DNA of 64,000 nucleotides. It comes from Arthrobacter sp. 24S4-2 (lineage in GTDB: Bacteria > Actinomycetota > Actinomycetes > Actinomycetales > Micrococcaceae). Below, piece after piece: positions 51,833 through 61,792 of this stretch. Under the pieces are notes generated by a model. It made no database searches. It saw nothing but the letters and a program-made list of their open reading frames with translations, and was not told where the DNA came from. The position numbers and the translations under genes were made by a program. Positions within the stretch are counted from its first letter, which is position 1. Each line of letters starts with the position of its first letter. The stretch is from the NCBI RefSeq assembly GCF_005280255.1, contig NZ_CP040018.1, positions 5,456,001-5,520,000 of the forward strand, given 5' to 3'.

Positions 51833-54800
51833 TCATGGCGTGGTAACTTCGACATCCACCCAGTAGTTGGTCGAATTCCAGCTGTTGCTCGGGAACCCGC
51901 CGGCGCCGTAGAGGTAGACGCCGTTGGGTCCGGAGGTGCCGTCGGCCAGACCGTGCAGTATGCCCCGGTCGGCGGACTTTCCTGCGAAGAACGCACCGTC
52001 AGCCGAGTAGTAGCCGTTGGGCGCGAGGTACGACACCACATATGTCGTGTTAGCTGTGATGGCGATGGGAGTCGCGAATGTTGCCCGCTGCCACCCCGAG
52101 GCTGTTTCGTTCGTGAACGTCACGCTTCCGAGTAGCTGCCCCCGGAGGTCCAGAGCTTGCCTACGTGCGTTCCCGTGTTCTGCGGTCCCTTGTAGAACTT
52201 GACTGCTGTCACTGTTCCGGCCGCATCGGACTGGAATTTCATGCCGAGTTCGACGGACGATCCGTCTTGCTCCGTTATCGTCGACGGCACCGCCGTCTGT
52301 GCGAAGACGGTGCACGGGCAGCCGGCGGTTGCCTGCGGCGCCGTTGTGAACGACCAGGTGTAGGGCGTTGCCATGGCCTGGCCGTTGCTTCCCTTTGCTC
52401 CGGAAACGGTGGCCGTGAACGCGGTGTTATAGGCCAGCGCCGCCGTCGGCGTGAATATGGAGGTGTTGGTGAGGCTGTTGTAAGTCAGCGTGCCGGGTAC
52501 GTTGGCGTTCGCGGCGTCCTTGACGTTGAAGACGACGGTGCTTGGATCCACGGCCCTGTCGTACGTGGCCTGGACGGTGGTCGTGGTGGCCACATTGGTC
52601 GCGCCGGATGTCGGGACTGTCGACGAAACTGTCGGCACGCTCGGTGACGAGGAGCCGTTCAGGACCACGTCCACCCAGTAGTTCGCGTTGTTGTAGCTGC
52701 TGGACGGGAACCCGGAGGTTCCGTACCGGTACACGCCGTTGAGTCCGTCGACGCCGCTGGCCAGCCCGTGCAGAGGGTAGTTGTTGACACCGGTGTTAAA
52801 GAACCCGCCGTCGGCCGAATAGTGGCCGTTGGGAGCGTAGTACGAGACTACGTAGGTGGTGTTCGCCTGGATGGTGACGGGCGTGGACAGATTCGCCTGC
52901 TGCCAGCCGGAGGCCGATTCGCCGGTGAAGGTTACGGTGGCCAGCAACTGGCCTCCGCTGGTCCACAGCTTTCCGGTGTGCGTTCCGAAGTTCTGGACGC
53001 TCTTGTAAAAGCGGATGCCGGTAACATCGCCGGCGACGTCGGAGCGGAACTTCATACCCAGTTCCACAGACGAGCCGTCAGGCTGGTCGATGGTCCCGGG
53101 CAGGGCATTTGCCGCAAACACGGTGCAGGGGCAGCTGACGCCCGGCTGGGCGGCGGTAGTGAACGTCCAGGTGTAGGGGCTGGCCATTGTCTGGCCGGTG
53201 GAGTTCGTTGCGCCGCTGACCGTCGCCGTGTAGGTAGTGCTGTAAGCCAGCGCCGAGGTGGGCGTGAACGTCACCGTGTTTCCGCTGTAAGAGCGGGTTC
53301 CGGCCACGTTAGTAGTTCCGGCCTGGAGCGTGAACGTGATGCTGCTGGCCGTTACCGTCTGGTTGAAGGTCGCCGTGGGAGCGGTGTTGACCCCCACCCC
53401 CACGGCCTGGCTGACGGGCGTTGTGGAAGCCACAGCCGGCGGCACGGGTGCCGCGGCGGTGGTGAATGTCCAGGTAAACGGACCAGTCATACTCTGGCCG
53501 CTGGCATTCGTCGCCCCGGTGACAGTTGCCGTGTAGGTGGTGTTGAACGCCAGCGCGGCGCCGGGCGTGAAGGTGGAGGTGTTGGTGGTGGAGTTATAGC
53601 TAGTGGTGCCGGCGACAGTTGCGTTCGCCGGGTCCTTCAGTGTGAAGACCACCGAGGCAGCCACAACCGCCTGGTTGAAGGTCACCGACGGTGTCACCGA
53701 CGCCGGAACCCCGGTTGCCTGGTTGGCGGGCGAGGAACTGGTGACTGCGGGAGCCGGTGGTGCCGCCCCCGTAGTAAACGTCCAGCTGTAGGGGCCCGTC
53801 ATGGCCTGTCCTGAAGCGTTGGTGGCGCCGCTGACCGTTGCCGTGTACGTGGTGCTGTACGCCAGGGCAACGGACGGCGTGAACGTTGCGGTGCCTGAAC
53901 TGTAAGAGGTGGTACCGGCAACGGCTGTGTTGTCCGGCTTCTTCAGGGTGAACGTGATGCTGTTGGCTGTGACGGCCTGGTTGAAGGTGGCGGTCGGCGC
54001 GGCAGTAATTGCCACACCCGTGGACGCGTTGGCAGGCGTAGTTGAGGAGACTGCCGGGGCTATTGGCGCGGACGGAGTAAAGCGGACGTCCACCCAGTAG
54101 TTCTCCGCGTTATAGGAGGACGACGGGAACCTGCTTGTTGCCCCATATGTATAGACTCCGTTACCTGAAGTGGGCGTGTTTCTGAGGCCGTGCAGTACGC
54201 CGCTGTCCAGGGAGGAGTTACCGGCCGGCATAGGCGAGGGGTTGGGATACATATAGCCCGGCGCCTGGGCGTAGTGCCCCTGGGGAGCATAGTAGGAAAC
54301 CACGTAGACGCTGTTCGCTGCGATGGCCACGGGCGTCGAGAAGTTGACGTTTTGCCATCCCGTTGTGGTCTCCGCCGTGAATGTGGCTGTCGCCAGCAGT
54401 GCACCGCTGGCGGACCACAAATTGCCGATGTGGGTGCCCTTGTTGAGACTGGACTTGTAGAAGCTCACGCCGTTGACGACGCCAGCCGTCTGCGTGGTGA
54501 ACTTCATGCCGACTTCCACGCTGCCGCCGTCTCCCGAGTCCGGAGTGTCCGGGATAACGCTCGAGCCGAAGATGGAGCACGGGCATGAGACGTTGACGGC
54601 GGCCCCGGCACCCGGTGTTTCCACGTTGCCGGAATCGTCCACCGCGCGGGTCTTCACAGCGACCGACGGGCTTCCGTGGACAGTCCAGCTGTACGTCCAG
54701 TTGGCGGTGCCCGTGGCCGGATGCCACGTCGTACCGCCGTCGGTGGAGACTTCGACGCCGCCAACGACCCCGCCTGTGTCGGATGCGGTCCCCGAGATCG

Positions 54801-56520
54801 TCACTTTTGAACCATCCGCGAGTGTCTGGCCGTTCAGTCCGGAGGTGATCGTGGAAACGGGCTTACTGGTGTCCGTTGAGTTGGAGGCCGCCACGAGGCC
54901 GGTAATGAGGGTGGATGGCTGGACGCCCATGTCGGCGAAGAGGTTCACGGTGGCCTGACGCATGTTTTTGTCCGGATTAGCGAGCGTCGTGAAGCCGTCC
55001 AGTCCGTAGGCCCACTGCACGGTGCCTGCGCCAAATACGAGGGCACCGCTCGGAGCACGGTACATGGTCAGGTTGTGGGTCTGCGTCGAGGGCGCAGTGG
55101 TGCTTCCATAGTCGGTGAACGCTTCGGGCACGGCCACGGTTGTGGAGGACAGCTTAAATGCCCCGGCGGGTCTGAATCCGTTGTCGGCATCTATGTCCCA
55201 CTCATAGCCCAGGGTGTCCAGGCCACTGCCCAGAGTCAATGACTGCGTTCCGGTAAGGCTGGCCGCCGCCGTGTTCCGCCACAGCCGCATGGCTGCGTAC
55301 TGGGCTGGAACCTTGATGTCGGCAGACCCGGCATTGACGATGAAGAACTGACCTGTCACGGAGTTCTCCGGGTTTCCGGCACCTCCGGTGGTTCCATACC
55401 GGGGATCCCGCCAGGTTCCGGTCCATTCGACCGGGTCGACTGGGGCGTTGAAGTGGGTGTCCTTGTACGAGACCAGGGTTCTACCGGCAGCCTGGCTGGC
55501 GTCGATGGACGCCTCCCAGCGGGTGCGCCAGAACATTTCGTTGCCGCTGAAGAAGGCCAGGTTCACGCCGGCGTCCCGCGCGGCCTCCACATTGGCGCGT
55601 TGGGATCCGCTCCAATATTCATCGTGGCCAGAGGAAATGAACATCTTGTGGTTCAAGAGCAGGCTGCCACGTGTGGCGGTGTCCAGACCACTCATGTAAC
55701 TCACGTCGTAGCCATTTGCCTCGATGAAGCGGATCATCGGGTATTCGGTGTCCATGAGCCAGCTGTGGCCGAGATCTCCGGTCGAGAGGAATGGTCGGTT
55801 GTAAGAGACTTTGAACGCGGATTTGTAGGCCAGCGGACTTCCTGGCGGGCACGCGACCGTGCAACTGTAGAGGCTGTTGCCACCATATGTGTTGTAGGCC
55901 TGCCAGGTGGTGTCTGAAGTCTGGAGCAGGATGCCGCTGGTACTGGCATCGTTGCGGACGACGAACGGAATCATGCTGTCTCCGCCATTGTCATTTCGCA
56001 CGAGATGCGCGAAATAGACCCCAGAGACGGCCGTAGCCGGCACGGCCCAGTTGGCGGAAACAGCCCAGTTGCCACAGTCAACCAGACCCGATGACGACTG
56101 TGTCAGGCAGGCCGGTTGTGACTGCGGTAGCGTAACCGCGAGCGGGATGTTGGCGGCTATCTTCCGGGCCCCATCACCCTGGTAATAGCCGAAGCGAAGG
56201 ATGTCGATGTGGTAGGCAGAGACTGAGGTCTTGATCTTGAAGCTGATGGTCTGCCCCAGGTTTACACTCATGGCGGTGCCGAACCCCTGGATCGATGAGT
56301 CGCCCGATCCGTTGACTTCCCAGTCTGACGACGGAGTGCCCGGCAAGGAATTCTCGCAGGCAATGGCGTTAACGACAGGCGGGGTACAGGCCGCCGCCTG
56401 CGCGGTCGGTGCCTGCACCAGGGATGAAGTGAAGGAGAGGGACGCGGCAACCAAGACCAGCGCGACAGAAGACGCTGTCCGACGGAGACCACGGGGAACA
56501 GATTCTATTTTTGCAAACAC
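51833..56520 (-). pseudogene. giant secreted multidomain protein (DMF-ase-beta-like + Ig + DUF4082 repeats), frameshifted near the end
   Basis: About 1,560 residues if repaired. GTG 56518-56520 (CTGGAG upstream) begins a signal peptide (VALVLVAASLSFTSSLVQAP, cut after AQA). Residues about 60-560 resemble the beta-subunit-like catalytic part of N,N-dimethylformamidase-family proteins (DILRFGYYQGDGARKIAANI, ISSGHDEYWSGSQRANVEAA). Then come an Ig-like domain, three DUF4082 modules of about 160 residues (each starting CPC-x-F and containing the GNLWSASG or GKLWTSGG motif) and four Big_5/SbsA-like repeats (TFNQAVTA...YSTTYTATVSGATN). The last DUF4082 module is broken at GGGGG near 52130; one more G restores GQLLGSVTFTNETASGWQ and the true end at 51833. 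Cell-surface role inferred. Confidence 0.82.
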
Positions 56521-56831
56521 GCTAACTCCAGTTCGAGACGCGAATAATCGACGTTCGGACCTCAGGCGTCTGCACCACCCGTGACCGTTGTGCATAAATG
56601 GCAAGCCAACATCAGACGAACAAGCTATCTGGTACCTCACGGGCCGAGTGCGCGGAAAGCCGAAACTTCTCCGCGCGATCCGGAACCTGGACGCGCGGCC
56701 TTGGTGATGCCAGATGATTTGATGCTATGCAGGGCTGAATGCTTCCACCAGACGGTCACGGGGAACCCTGTGGGTATCCGCAGGATCAATGTGGATACCC
56801 TGCGAGGGTGTTTCGGGCGGGTAATGCCCCG
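56521..56831. other. intergenic region upstream of the giant secreted protein gene
   Basis: 311 bp without a supported gene. GGGTATCC (56772-56779) and GGATACCC (56793-56800) form a hairpin with a 13-nt loop, 32 bp past the aminopeptidase stop on the minus strand; it may be that gene's terminator, although there is no U-tract. The rest presumably holds the promoter of the secreted protein gene. Confidence 0.45.
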
Positions 56832-58205
56832 CTATGAAGCCGCCGTCCGGAAGAACAGTTCGGTCACCCGGGCCAGCCGAAATGGGTCCTCGACGCCGCA
56901 TAGTTCGCGGGCGGAGTGCATCGACAGAAGCGGCACCCCCACGTCCACCGTCCTGATGCCCAGCCGCGTCGCCGTCAGTGGTCCGATGGTGGACCCGCAC
57001 GGTATGACGTTGTTGGAGACGAACTCCTGGTACGGAACCCCGGCCTCGCCGCACAGCCGCGCCCAGAAAGCTGCCCCGGGCCCGTCAGTGGCGTAGCGCT
57101 GGTTGGCGTTGATCTTCAGCAGGGGTCCGCCATTGAGGACCGGACGGTTGACGGGATCGTGGCGCTCGGCGTAGTTCGGGTGGACGGCGTGGCCGGCGTC
57201 CGCCGACACACAGAACGACGCCGCCAGGGCCTGCCGTCGCTGGCTCGGCGAAGCACCAAGGCTGTCCGAGATGCGCACCAGGATGTCCTCGAGCAGCGGC
57301 CCGCAGGCACCTGAGCGTGAGTTGGAGCCGATCTCCTCGTGGTCGAAGGCGGCGAGCACGGCGATCGGCGCTGAAGCGGCGCGGTTCCCCGAAGATCCCG
57401 TCCCCGAAGAATTCTTTGCCGGAGCCTCGGCATGTGCGATCAGCGCCGCCAGCCCGGCGTGCGTGGCGGACAGGTTGTCCAGCCGGCCGGAGGCGAAGAA
57501 CTCACCTTTGGCCCCGAAAACCGCAGCGGGCTGCGTGTCCGCAATGACGACGTCGTACCCGCCGATCTGGGCGGGATCCACCGGCGCGGAGTCCGGGCCC
57601 GCTGCGGTGGCCCGTTGCGCCAGCAACGCGAGGAGGTCCTCACCTGCCGGATCGCCGAGGCCGAAGACGGGATTCATGTGCTGCTGCTTGTCCAGCGCAA
57701 GCCCGTCGTTGACCGCACGGTCCAGGTGGATGGCCAGCTGCGGGAACCGAAGCAGGGGTCCGGTGGCCGTCAGGCATTGGGTGCCGTCCAGCATCACCAG
57801 CCGCCCCGCCAGCTGCAGTTCCCGGTCCAGCCAGGAGTTGAGCAGCGGCCCACCATAGACCTCCACACCGGCCTGCAGCCAGCCGAATTTGCCCGTGGTG
57901 GGCTTGGGCTTGAGCTTGAACGACGGCGAGTCAGTGTGCGCACCGAGGACGTTGAACCCGGTGGTGGGGCCAGCGTTCTCCGGCGTCACCCAGGCGATCA
58001 GCGCACCGTCCCGGACCACATAGAACCGGCCTGCCGCGCCTGCACCCGCCGCGGCAGGCCACGCCTCGAGCTCGTCCAGGCCGGTGAAGCCTGCCTCGTC
58101 CAGCCGCCGGGCGGCTTCCTGTACGGCATGGAAGCTCGACGGCGACGCGCTGACATACGCGCCGAGGTCCCGGATGTGGTCTGCGGCAGTGGCGTGGGAA
58201 GGCAT
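56832..58205 (-). CDS. M18-family aminopeptidase
   Basis: A 457-residue dinuclear zinc aminopeptidase of the aspartyl/lysyl aminopeptidase (M18) family. The ATG at 58203-58205 gives MPSHATAADHIRDLGAYVSA; the longer frame upstream has no family match. Metal and active-site blocks are present: LGAHTDSPSFKLKP (His and Asp), AAFDHEEIGSNSRSGACG (Glu-Glu), SADAGHAVHPNYAERHD (Asp and His), and the C-terminal LSMHSARELCG (His). Substrates are peptides with N-terminal acidic or other residues. It is transcribed with, or just after, the dioxygenase-like gene (46 bp). Confidence 0.94.
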   Translation of the reverse strand: MPSHATAADHIRDLGAYVSASPSSFHAVQEAARRLDEAGFTGLDELEAWPAAAGAGAAGRFYVVRDGALIAWVTPENAGPTTGFNVLGAHTDSPSFKLKPKPTTGKFGWLQAGVEVYGGPLLNSWLDRELQLAGRLVMLDGTQCLTATGPLLRFPQLAIHLDRAVNDGLALDKQQHMNPVFGLGDPAGEDLLALLAQRATAAGPDSAPVDPAQIGGYDVVIADTQPAAVFGAKGEFFASGRLDNLSATHAGLAALIAHAEAPAKNSSGTGSSGNRAASAPIAVLAAFDHEEIGSNSRSGACGPLLEDILVRISDSLGASPSQRRQALAASFCVSADAGHAVHPNYAERHDPVNRPVLNGGPLLKINANQRYATDGPGAAFWARLCGEAGVPYQEFVSNNVIPCGSTIGPLTATRLGIRTVDVGVPLLSMHSARELCGVEDPFRLARVTELFFRTAAS

Positions 58206-58251
58206 GGCTCCGAGTCTAGCGGTGCCACGGCAGGCCGCCCCGAAGGCCCTG

Positions 58252-59166
58252 CTAGACCGTGACGTTGAGCCCGGCTGCGTATCCGGCTGCCACCGAGCCG
58301 GACATGGTGGCCAGCTGGTAGATTCCGCCGTCGTCGCCAAAGACGTTGTCCGAACTGAGCGTGGTGTTGGGAAAGTTCCGGGCGCTGGATTCGTAGCCGG
58401 CCGAGGCGTAAACCTCGTTGCAGGCCGCCTCGGTCATGGCGATCTGGGAGACCGCCAGCACCTGCCCGGCCAGCGTGGCGTTGCTCATGGACTCGAAAAC
58501 CTCGAAGTGGATATGGGGCCAGCGGCCGTTGTAGGCGCCGGGGTAGATGGTGATGAACGTGACCTGCCCGTTGGCGTCGGCTTCCTGCACCCCGCGGAGG
58601 AAGTTCTCATTCTCCAGGCCGGAATCGTACATGGAGTACTTCCCGTCGCGGTCGCAATGCCAGGCGTAAACAGCTGCACCTGCGAGGGGCTTGCAGCCGT
58701 TGGCGTTGTCCAGAAGCGTCAGGGTAACTGTCAGCGGGATGCCTTCGGCCTTGGCGCTCGAGGTCCCGAAGCTTGAGGTGATGTCCTGCCGGACCACGCC
58801 TGAGGCTTCCAGGACGTTGGGCCCGTTGGAGCCGTCCCCCGGATAGGGTCCCGCGGTTTCCTGCGGAATTTCCACTCCGCACTCGGCGATGGCACGCGTA
58901 AGCGTGGGGGACGCCGAGGGCGTAGCTGACGCGGAAGCGGTGGGCGTCGCCGTCGTGGTTGCTGAACTGCTGGCGGAGGCCGACGCCGTGCTGCCGGCCC
59001 CGGAGGTGGACCCTCCCGGAGTGCACGCCGCAAGGGCGGTGGCCGCCGTGCCGGCGCCGAAGAACAGTCCCAGGGAACGGCGGCTGATCAGGGTGGAGAG
59101 GTCGAACTCCAGGCCGCGGTCATGGTTGGGGTGGGGTTCGCGGGGAGGCTGCGGTGAAGTGGTCAT
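58252..59166 (-). CDS. Tat-exported intradiol-dioxygenase-like lipoprotein
   Basis: A 304-residue protein with a twin-arginine signal (STLISRRSLGLFFGAGTA) and lipobox (ALAAC), then a Ser/Ala/Thr-rich linker of about 45 residues. The catalytic-like domain is related to the protocatechuate 3,4-dioxygenase beta fold: YPGDGSNGPNVL, VYAWHCDRDGKYSMYDSG, and GAYNGRWPHIHFEVF with the HxH pair. Candidate iron ligands are Tyr in AAVYAWH or YSMY, Tyr in GAYNG, and both His of HIH. Tat export would allow folding with iron in the cytoplasm. It may act on aromatic or lignin-type compounds outside the cell; substrate unknown. Confidence 0.88.
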   Translation of the reverse strand: MTTSPQPPREPHPNHDRGLEFDLSTLISRRSLGLFFGAGTAATALAACTPGGSTSGAGSTASASASSSATTTATPTASASATPSASPTLTRAIAECGVEIPQETAGPYPGDGSNGPNVLEASGVVRQDITSSFGTSSAKAEGIPLTVTLTLLDNANGCKPLAGAAVYAWHCDRDGKYSMYDSGLENENFLRGVQEADANGQVTFITIYPGAYNGRWPHIHFEVFESMSNATLAGQVLAVSQIAMTEAACNEVYASAGYESSARNFPNTTLSSDNVFGDDGGIYQLATMSGSVAAGYAAGLNVTV

Positions 59167-59185
59167 GGACCCATAAAACTCCGAA

Positions 59186-59206
59186 GGCCTATGCCGCGCA
59201 TAGGCC
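59186..59206 (-). promoter_or_regulatory. hairpin in the leader of the Tat dioxygenase-like gene
   Basis: GGCCTATG and CATAGGCC form a perfect 8-bp inverted repeat with a 5-nt loop, 20 bp upstream of the ATG at 59166. It could be an operator or a leader RNA hairpin. Confidence 0.5.
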
Positions 59207-59431
59207 ATTCCTGTGAGCCCGCTGTGCGTCACCCGCCAGCCGCGGAGGAGGTGAAGATCCTTTGAACGGATTAATTGCTGATTCTTCGGATTGCCGTCCC
59301 CATAAAACAGCCGAGGGATCCGCAATCCGGGGACTTTGGTCCCTATTCCCCGGCACCCGCAGGGGTGTCTACTGGTCCTTGGGTCTGCCCCTGCGGCTGC
59401 CCCCTTTGCCAGAGAGCAGCCAGGAGAAGCC

Positions 59432-59713
59432 ATGTCCGGTGCGTTGAAATGGTCCCCGTTCGATTCGTCGCGCTGGCCGTCGGCAACGGAGGGGACCGGC
59501 CGGACGCCGCCGCAGTTCATGGCTTCGATGGGGCGCGCCTATGAGTCGGGCGACGAGCCTGCCACCGTTTGCGTCGAGGAGAACACCGACGCGACGACGC
59601 TGGTGGTGGAGGCGCAACGCGGGGAACAGGAAGCAGACCGGGACGCAGAACACTTTCCGTCGGGACTGCGGTACAGCCCCTTCACCGGCAAAATCCCCCT
59701 GCTGGGGGACTGA
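59432..59713 (+). CDS. small hypothetical protein
   Basis: A 93-residue protein MSGALKWSPFDSSRWPSATE; AGGAGAAGCC lies directly upstream of the ATG. Hydrophilic, acidic middle part (ESGDEPATVCVEENTDATTL), ending PSGLRYSPFTGKIPLLGD. No signal, membrane segment or known motif. It is followed 25 bp later by another small gene on the same strand, and the two may be co-transcribed. Confidence 0.65.
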   Translation: MSGALKWSPFDSSRWPSATEGTGRTPPQFMASMGRAYESGDEPATVCVEENTDATTLVVEAQRGEQEADRDAEHFPSGLRYSPFTGKIPLLGD

Positions 59714-59738
59714 CAGAAAACATGGAACGGGTCTCTCT

Positions 59739-60059
59739 ATGGAACTGAAATCGCAATGGCACCGGCTTGATCCAGCGACCCGCCGGTGGCTCCTGGACAA
59801 TCCCGGCTGCGTGGTGCTGCCGCGGACGATTTCAACGATCGTGGCCAGAGTTGCGGACGAGCCGGTGGTTCGGGACCAGCACGGCGCCATCCAGCTCAGC
59901 GCTGCGGATGTCAGCTTCATTCGGGCCAGGCTCCACGGTTCGATCCCCGAGGCCGGCGGACACCGATTCTTCGACGCCGTCCAGCCCGGCAGCGGCCCAG
60001 AGCCCGGCAGCGGCGCCGAGCCCCAAAACGGAGGAGAGTCCGGCCACCACCTGGACTAA
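59739..60059 (+). CDS. small hypothetical protein
   Basis: A 106-residue protein MELKSQWHRLDPATRRWLLD, continuing NPGCVVLPRTISTIVARVAD and a Gly/Pro/Ser/Glu-rich tail. The ribosome binding site is weak. The ordered N-terminal 75 residues look like a small helical domain; no family recognised. It is paired with the preceding small gene and converges with the permease gene. Confidence 0.6.
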   Translation: MELKSQWHRLDPATRRWLLDNPGCVVLPRTISTIVARVADEPVVRDQHGAIQLSAADVSFIRARLHGSIPEAGGHRFFDAVQPGSGPEPGSGAEPQNGGESGHHLD

Positions 60060-60116
60060 GGTGGCCGGACTCCGGTTCCGGCGGGTTACACCCGCTGCTG
60101 AGCTAGCGGCTGTGAA

Positions 60117-61565
60117 TTACGACGCCGGACCTGCACCTACGCCGGCCTCTTCGGCTGTGCGGTCCGTCCCGTTCGTGCTTGCTTCAGAAGTTGCGGCAGG
60201 CTCCGCCGCGGTTTTGCCGCCGCCCTTGCGGTAACGCCAGACGCCGATTCCCACCACCACTGCGGCCAGAGCCAGCGAGAGCAGCAGCGATTCCCGCGTT
60301 GCCTCCAGGAGCACCATGCCGATCAGCAGCGCAACGATGCTGACGATGGACGCCCACGTCAGGTACGGGAAGAGCCACATCTTGAGCGCAAGCTCCTTGG
60401 CGGCAGCACCCATGCGGCGGCGGAGGATCAGCTGCGATGAGGCGATGACCAGCCAGACGAACAGCGCGATCGCGCCCGAGGTGTTGACGAGGAACAGGAA
60501 CACCGTGTCCGGCGCAACGTAGTTCAGGCCCACGGTGATGAACCCAACAACGGTTGACGCCAGCACGGCGGCGGCGGGCACACCTCGCTTGGAGATCTTC
60601 ATCCATGCACGGGGAGCGTCCCCCCGGCGGGACAGCGAGAACAGCATCCGGCTGGCGGTGTACAGGCCCGAGTTCAGGCAGGACAGCACCGAGGTCAGCA
60701 CCACAACATCCATGATGGTGCCGGCGCCGGGGATGCCGAAGAGCTCGATCACAGCGACGTAGGGGCTCTTGGCCACGGAAGCGGAGTTCCACGGGAGCAG
60801 GGTGACCACGATGGCAATGGAGCCGATGTAGAACACCAGGATGCGCCACACGGTGGACTTCACGGCCTTCTTCACGGCGTCCACCGGGTTCTCCGATTCA
60901 CCGGCCGCGATAGTCGCGATTTCGGCGCCGAAGAAGGAGAAGACCACTACGAGGATACCGGCGAGCACGGCCCCGGGACCGTTGGGGAGGAATCCGCCGT
61001 TGTTGACCAGATTGTCCAGACCCGGTGCCGGCACGCCCGGAATCAGGCCCAGGATGGCGGCGACGCCGAACAGGAGGAACAGCACGATGGCCGTCACCTT
61101 GATGGAGGCAAACCAGAATTCAAATTCTCCATAGGATTTGACGGAGCCCAGGTTGGTCAGCGTCAGGAGCACCATCAGGACCAGGGCCCATACCCACTGG
61201 TCGATACCCGGAACCCAGCGGTGCATGATGGCGGCGCCGGCAGTTGCCTCAATGCCCAGGACGATGATCCAGAACCAGGCATAGAGCCAGCCGATGCTGA
61301 ATCCGGCCCACCGGCCCAGCGCTTTGTCCGCGTAGGTGGAGAAGGATCCTGTTTCGGGGTTGGCCGCCGCCATTTCGCCGAGCATACGCATCACCAGGAT
61401 CACCACGATTCCCGCGGCCATGTAGGCGAGCAGAATGCCCGGTCCGGCCTGCTGGATGGCGGCGCCGGAGCCCACAAAGAGTCCGGCGCCAATCACGCCT
61501 GCGATGGCGATCATGGACAGGTGCCGTGGTTTCAGGGACTTGGATAGCTGTTGGTCAGCGTGCAT
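60117..61565 (-). CDS. amino-acid permease (APC family, GabP/AnsP-like)
   Basis: A 482-residue, 12-helix amino acid/proton symporter. The start MHADQQLSKSLKPRHLSMIA has AAGGAC upstream. Helix 1 motif IAIAGVIGAGLFVGSG, then ETGSFSTYADKALGRWAGFS, SFFGAEIATIAAGESENPVD in helix 6-7, and SCLNSGLYTASRMLFSLSRR with GDAPRAWMKISKRGVP. These are the hallmarks of the GABA/aromatic/basic amino-acid permease group; GABA is a likely substrate. Single gene downstream of the two-component pair, separated by about 230 bp. Confidence 0.93.
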   Translation of the reverse strand: MHADQQLSKSLKPRHLSMIAIAGVIGAGLFVGSGAAIQQAGPGILLAYMAAGIVVILVMRMLGEMAAANPETGSFSTYADKALGRWAGFSIGWLYAWFWIIVLGIEATAGAAIMHRWVPGIDQWVWALVLMVLLTLTNLGSVKSYGEFEFWFASIKVTAIVLFLLFGVAAILGLIPGVPAPGLDNLVNNGGFLPNGPGAVLAGILVVVFSFFGAEIATIAAGESENPVDAVKKAVKSTVWRILVFYIGSIAIVVTLLPWNSASVAKSPYVAVIELFGIPGAGTIMDVVVLTSVLSCLNSGLYTASRMLFSLSRRGDAPRAWMKISKRGVPAAAVLASTVVGFITVGLNYVAPDTVFLFLVNTSGAIALFVWLVIASSQLILRRRMGAAAKELALKMWLFPYLTWASIVSIVALLIGMVLLEATRESLLLSLALAAVVVGIGVWRYRKGGGKTAAEPAATSEASTNGTDRTAEEAGVGAGPAS

Positions 61566-61792
61566 GGAAGCGCCGTCCTTCGTTGGGGGTGTGGGCCAGG
61601 TCAGGCACGGATCCCCGTGTGCCAGGCCACATTTCCCCTTCACCCTAGACCGGACAATGCACGCCCCTTCTTGTGCAGTCGAACATTTTGGCCCCCGCTG
61701 AAACAGAGCTTCCCACAACCCAGAGCATCAATACGTAACTAAAGTTGCCCTCAAGACAAAATTGAAATGTGCCCGAAATCTACTCGGAGTAG
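61566..61792. other. region between permease and response-regulator genes
   Basis: 227 bp with the permease promoter region, and a small palindrome CTACTCGGAGTAG (61780-61792) directly after the response regulator stop. The palindrome loop is too short for a classical terminator. Nothing else is recognised. Confidence 0.4.
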
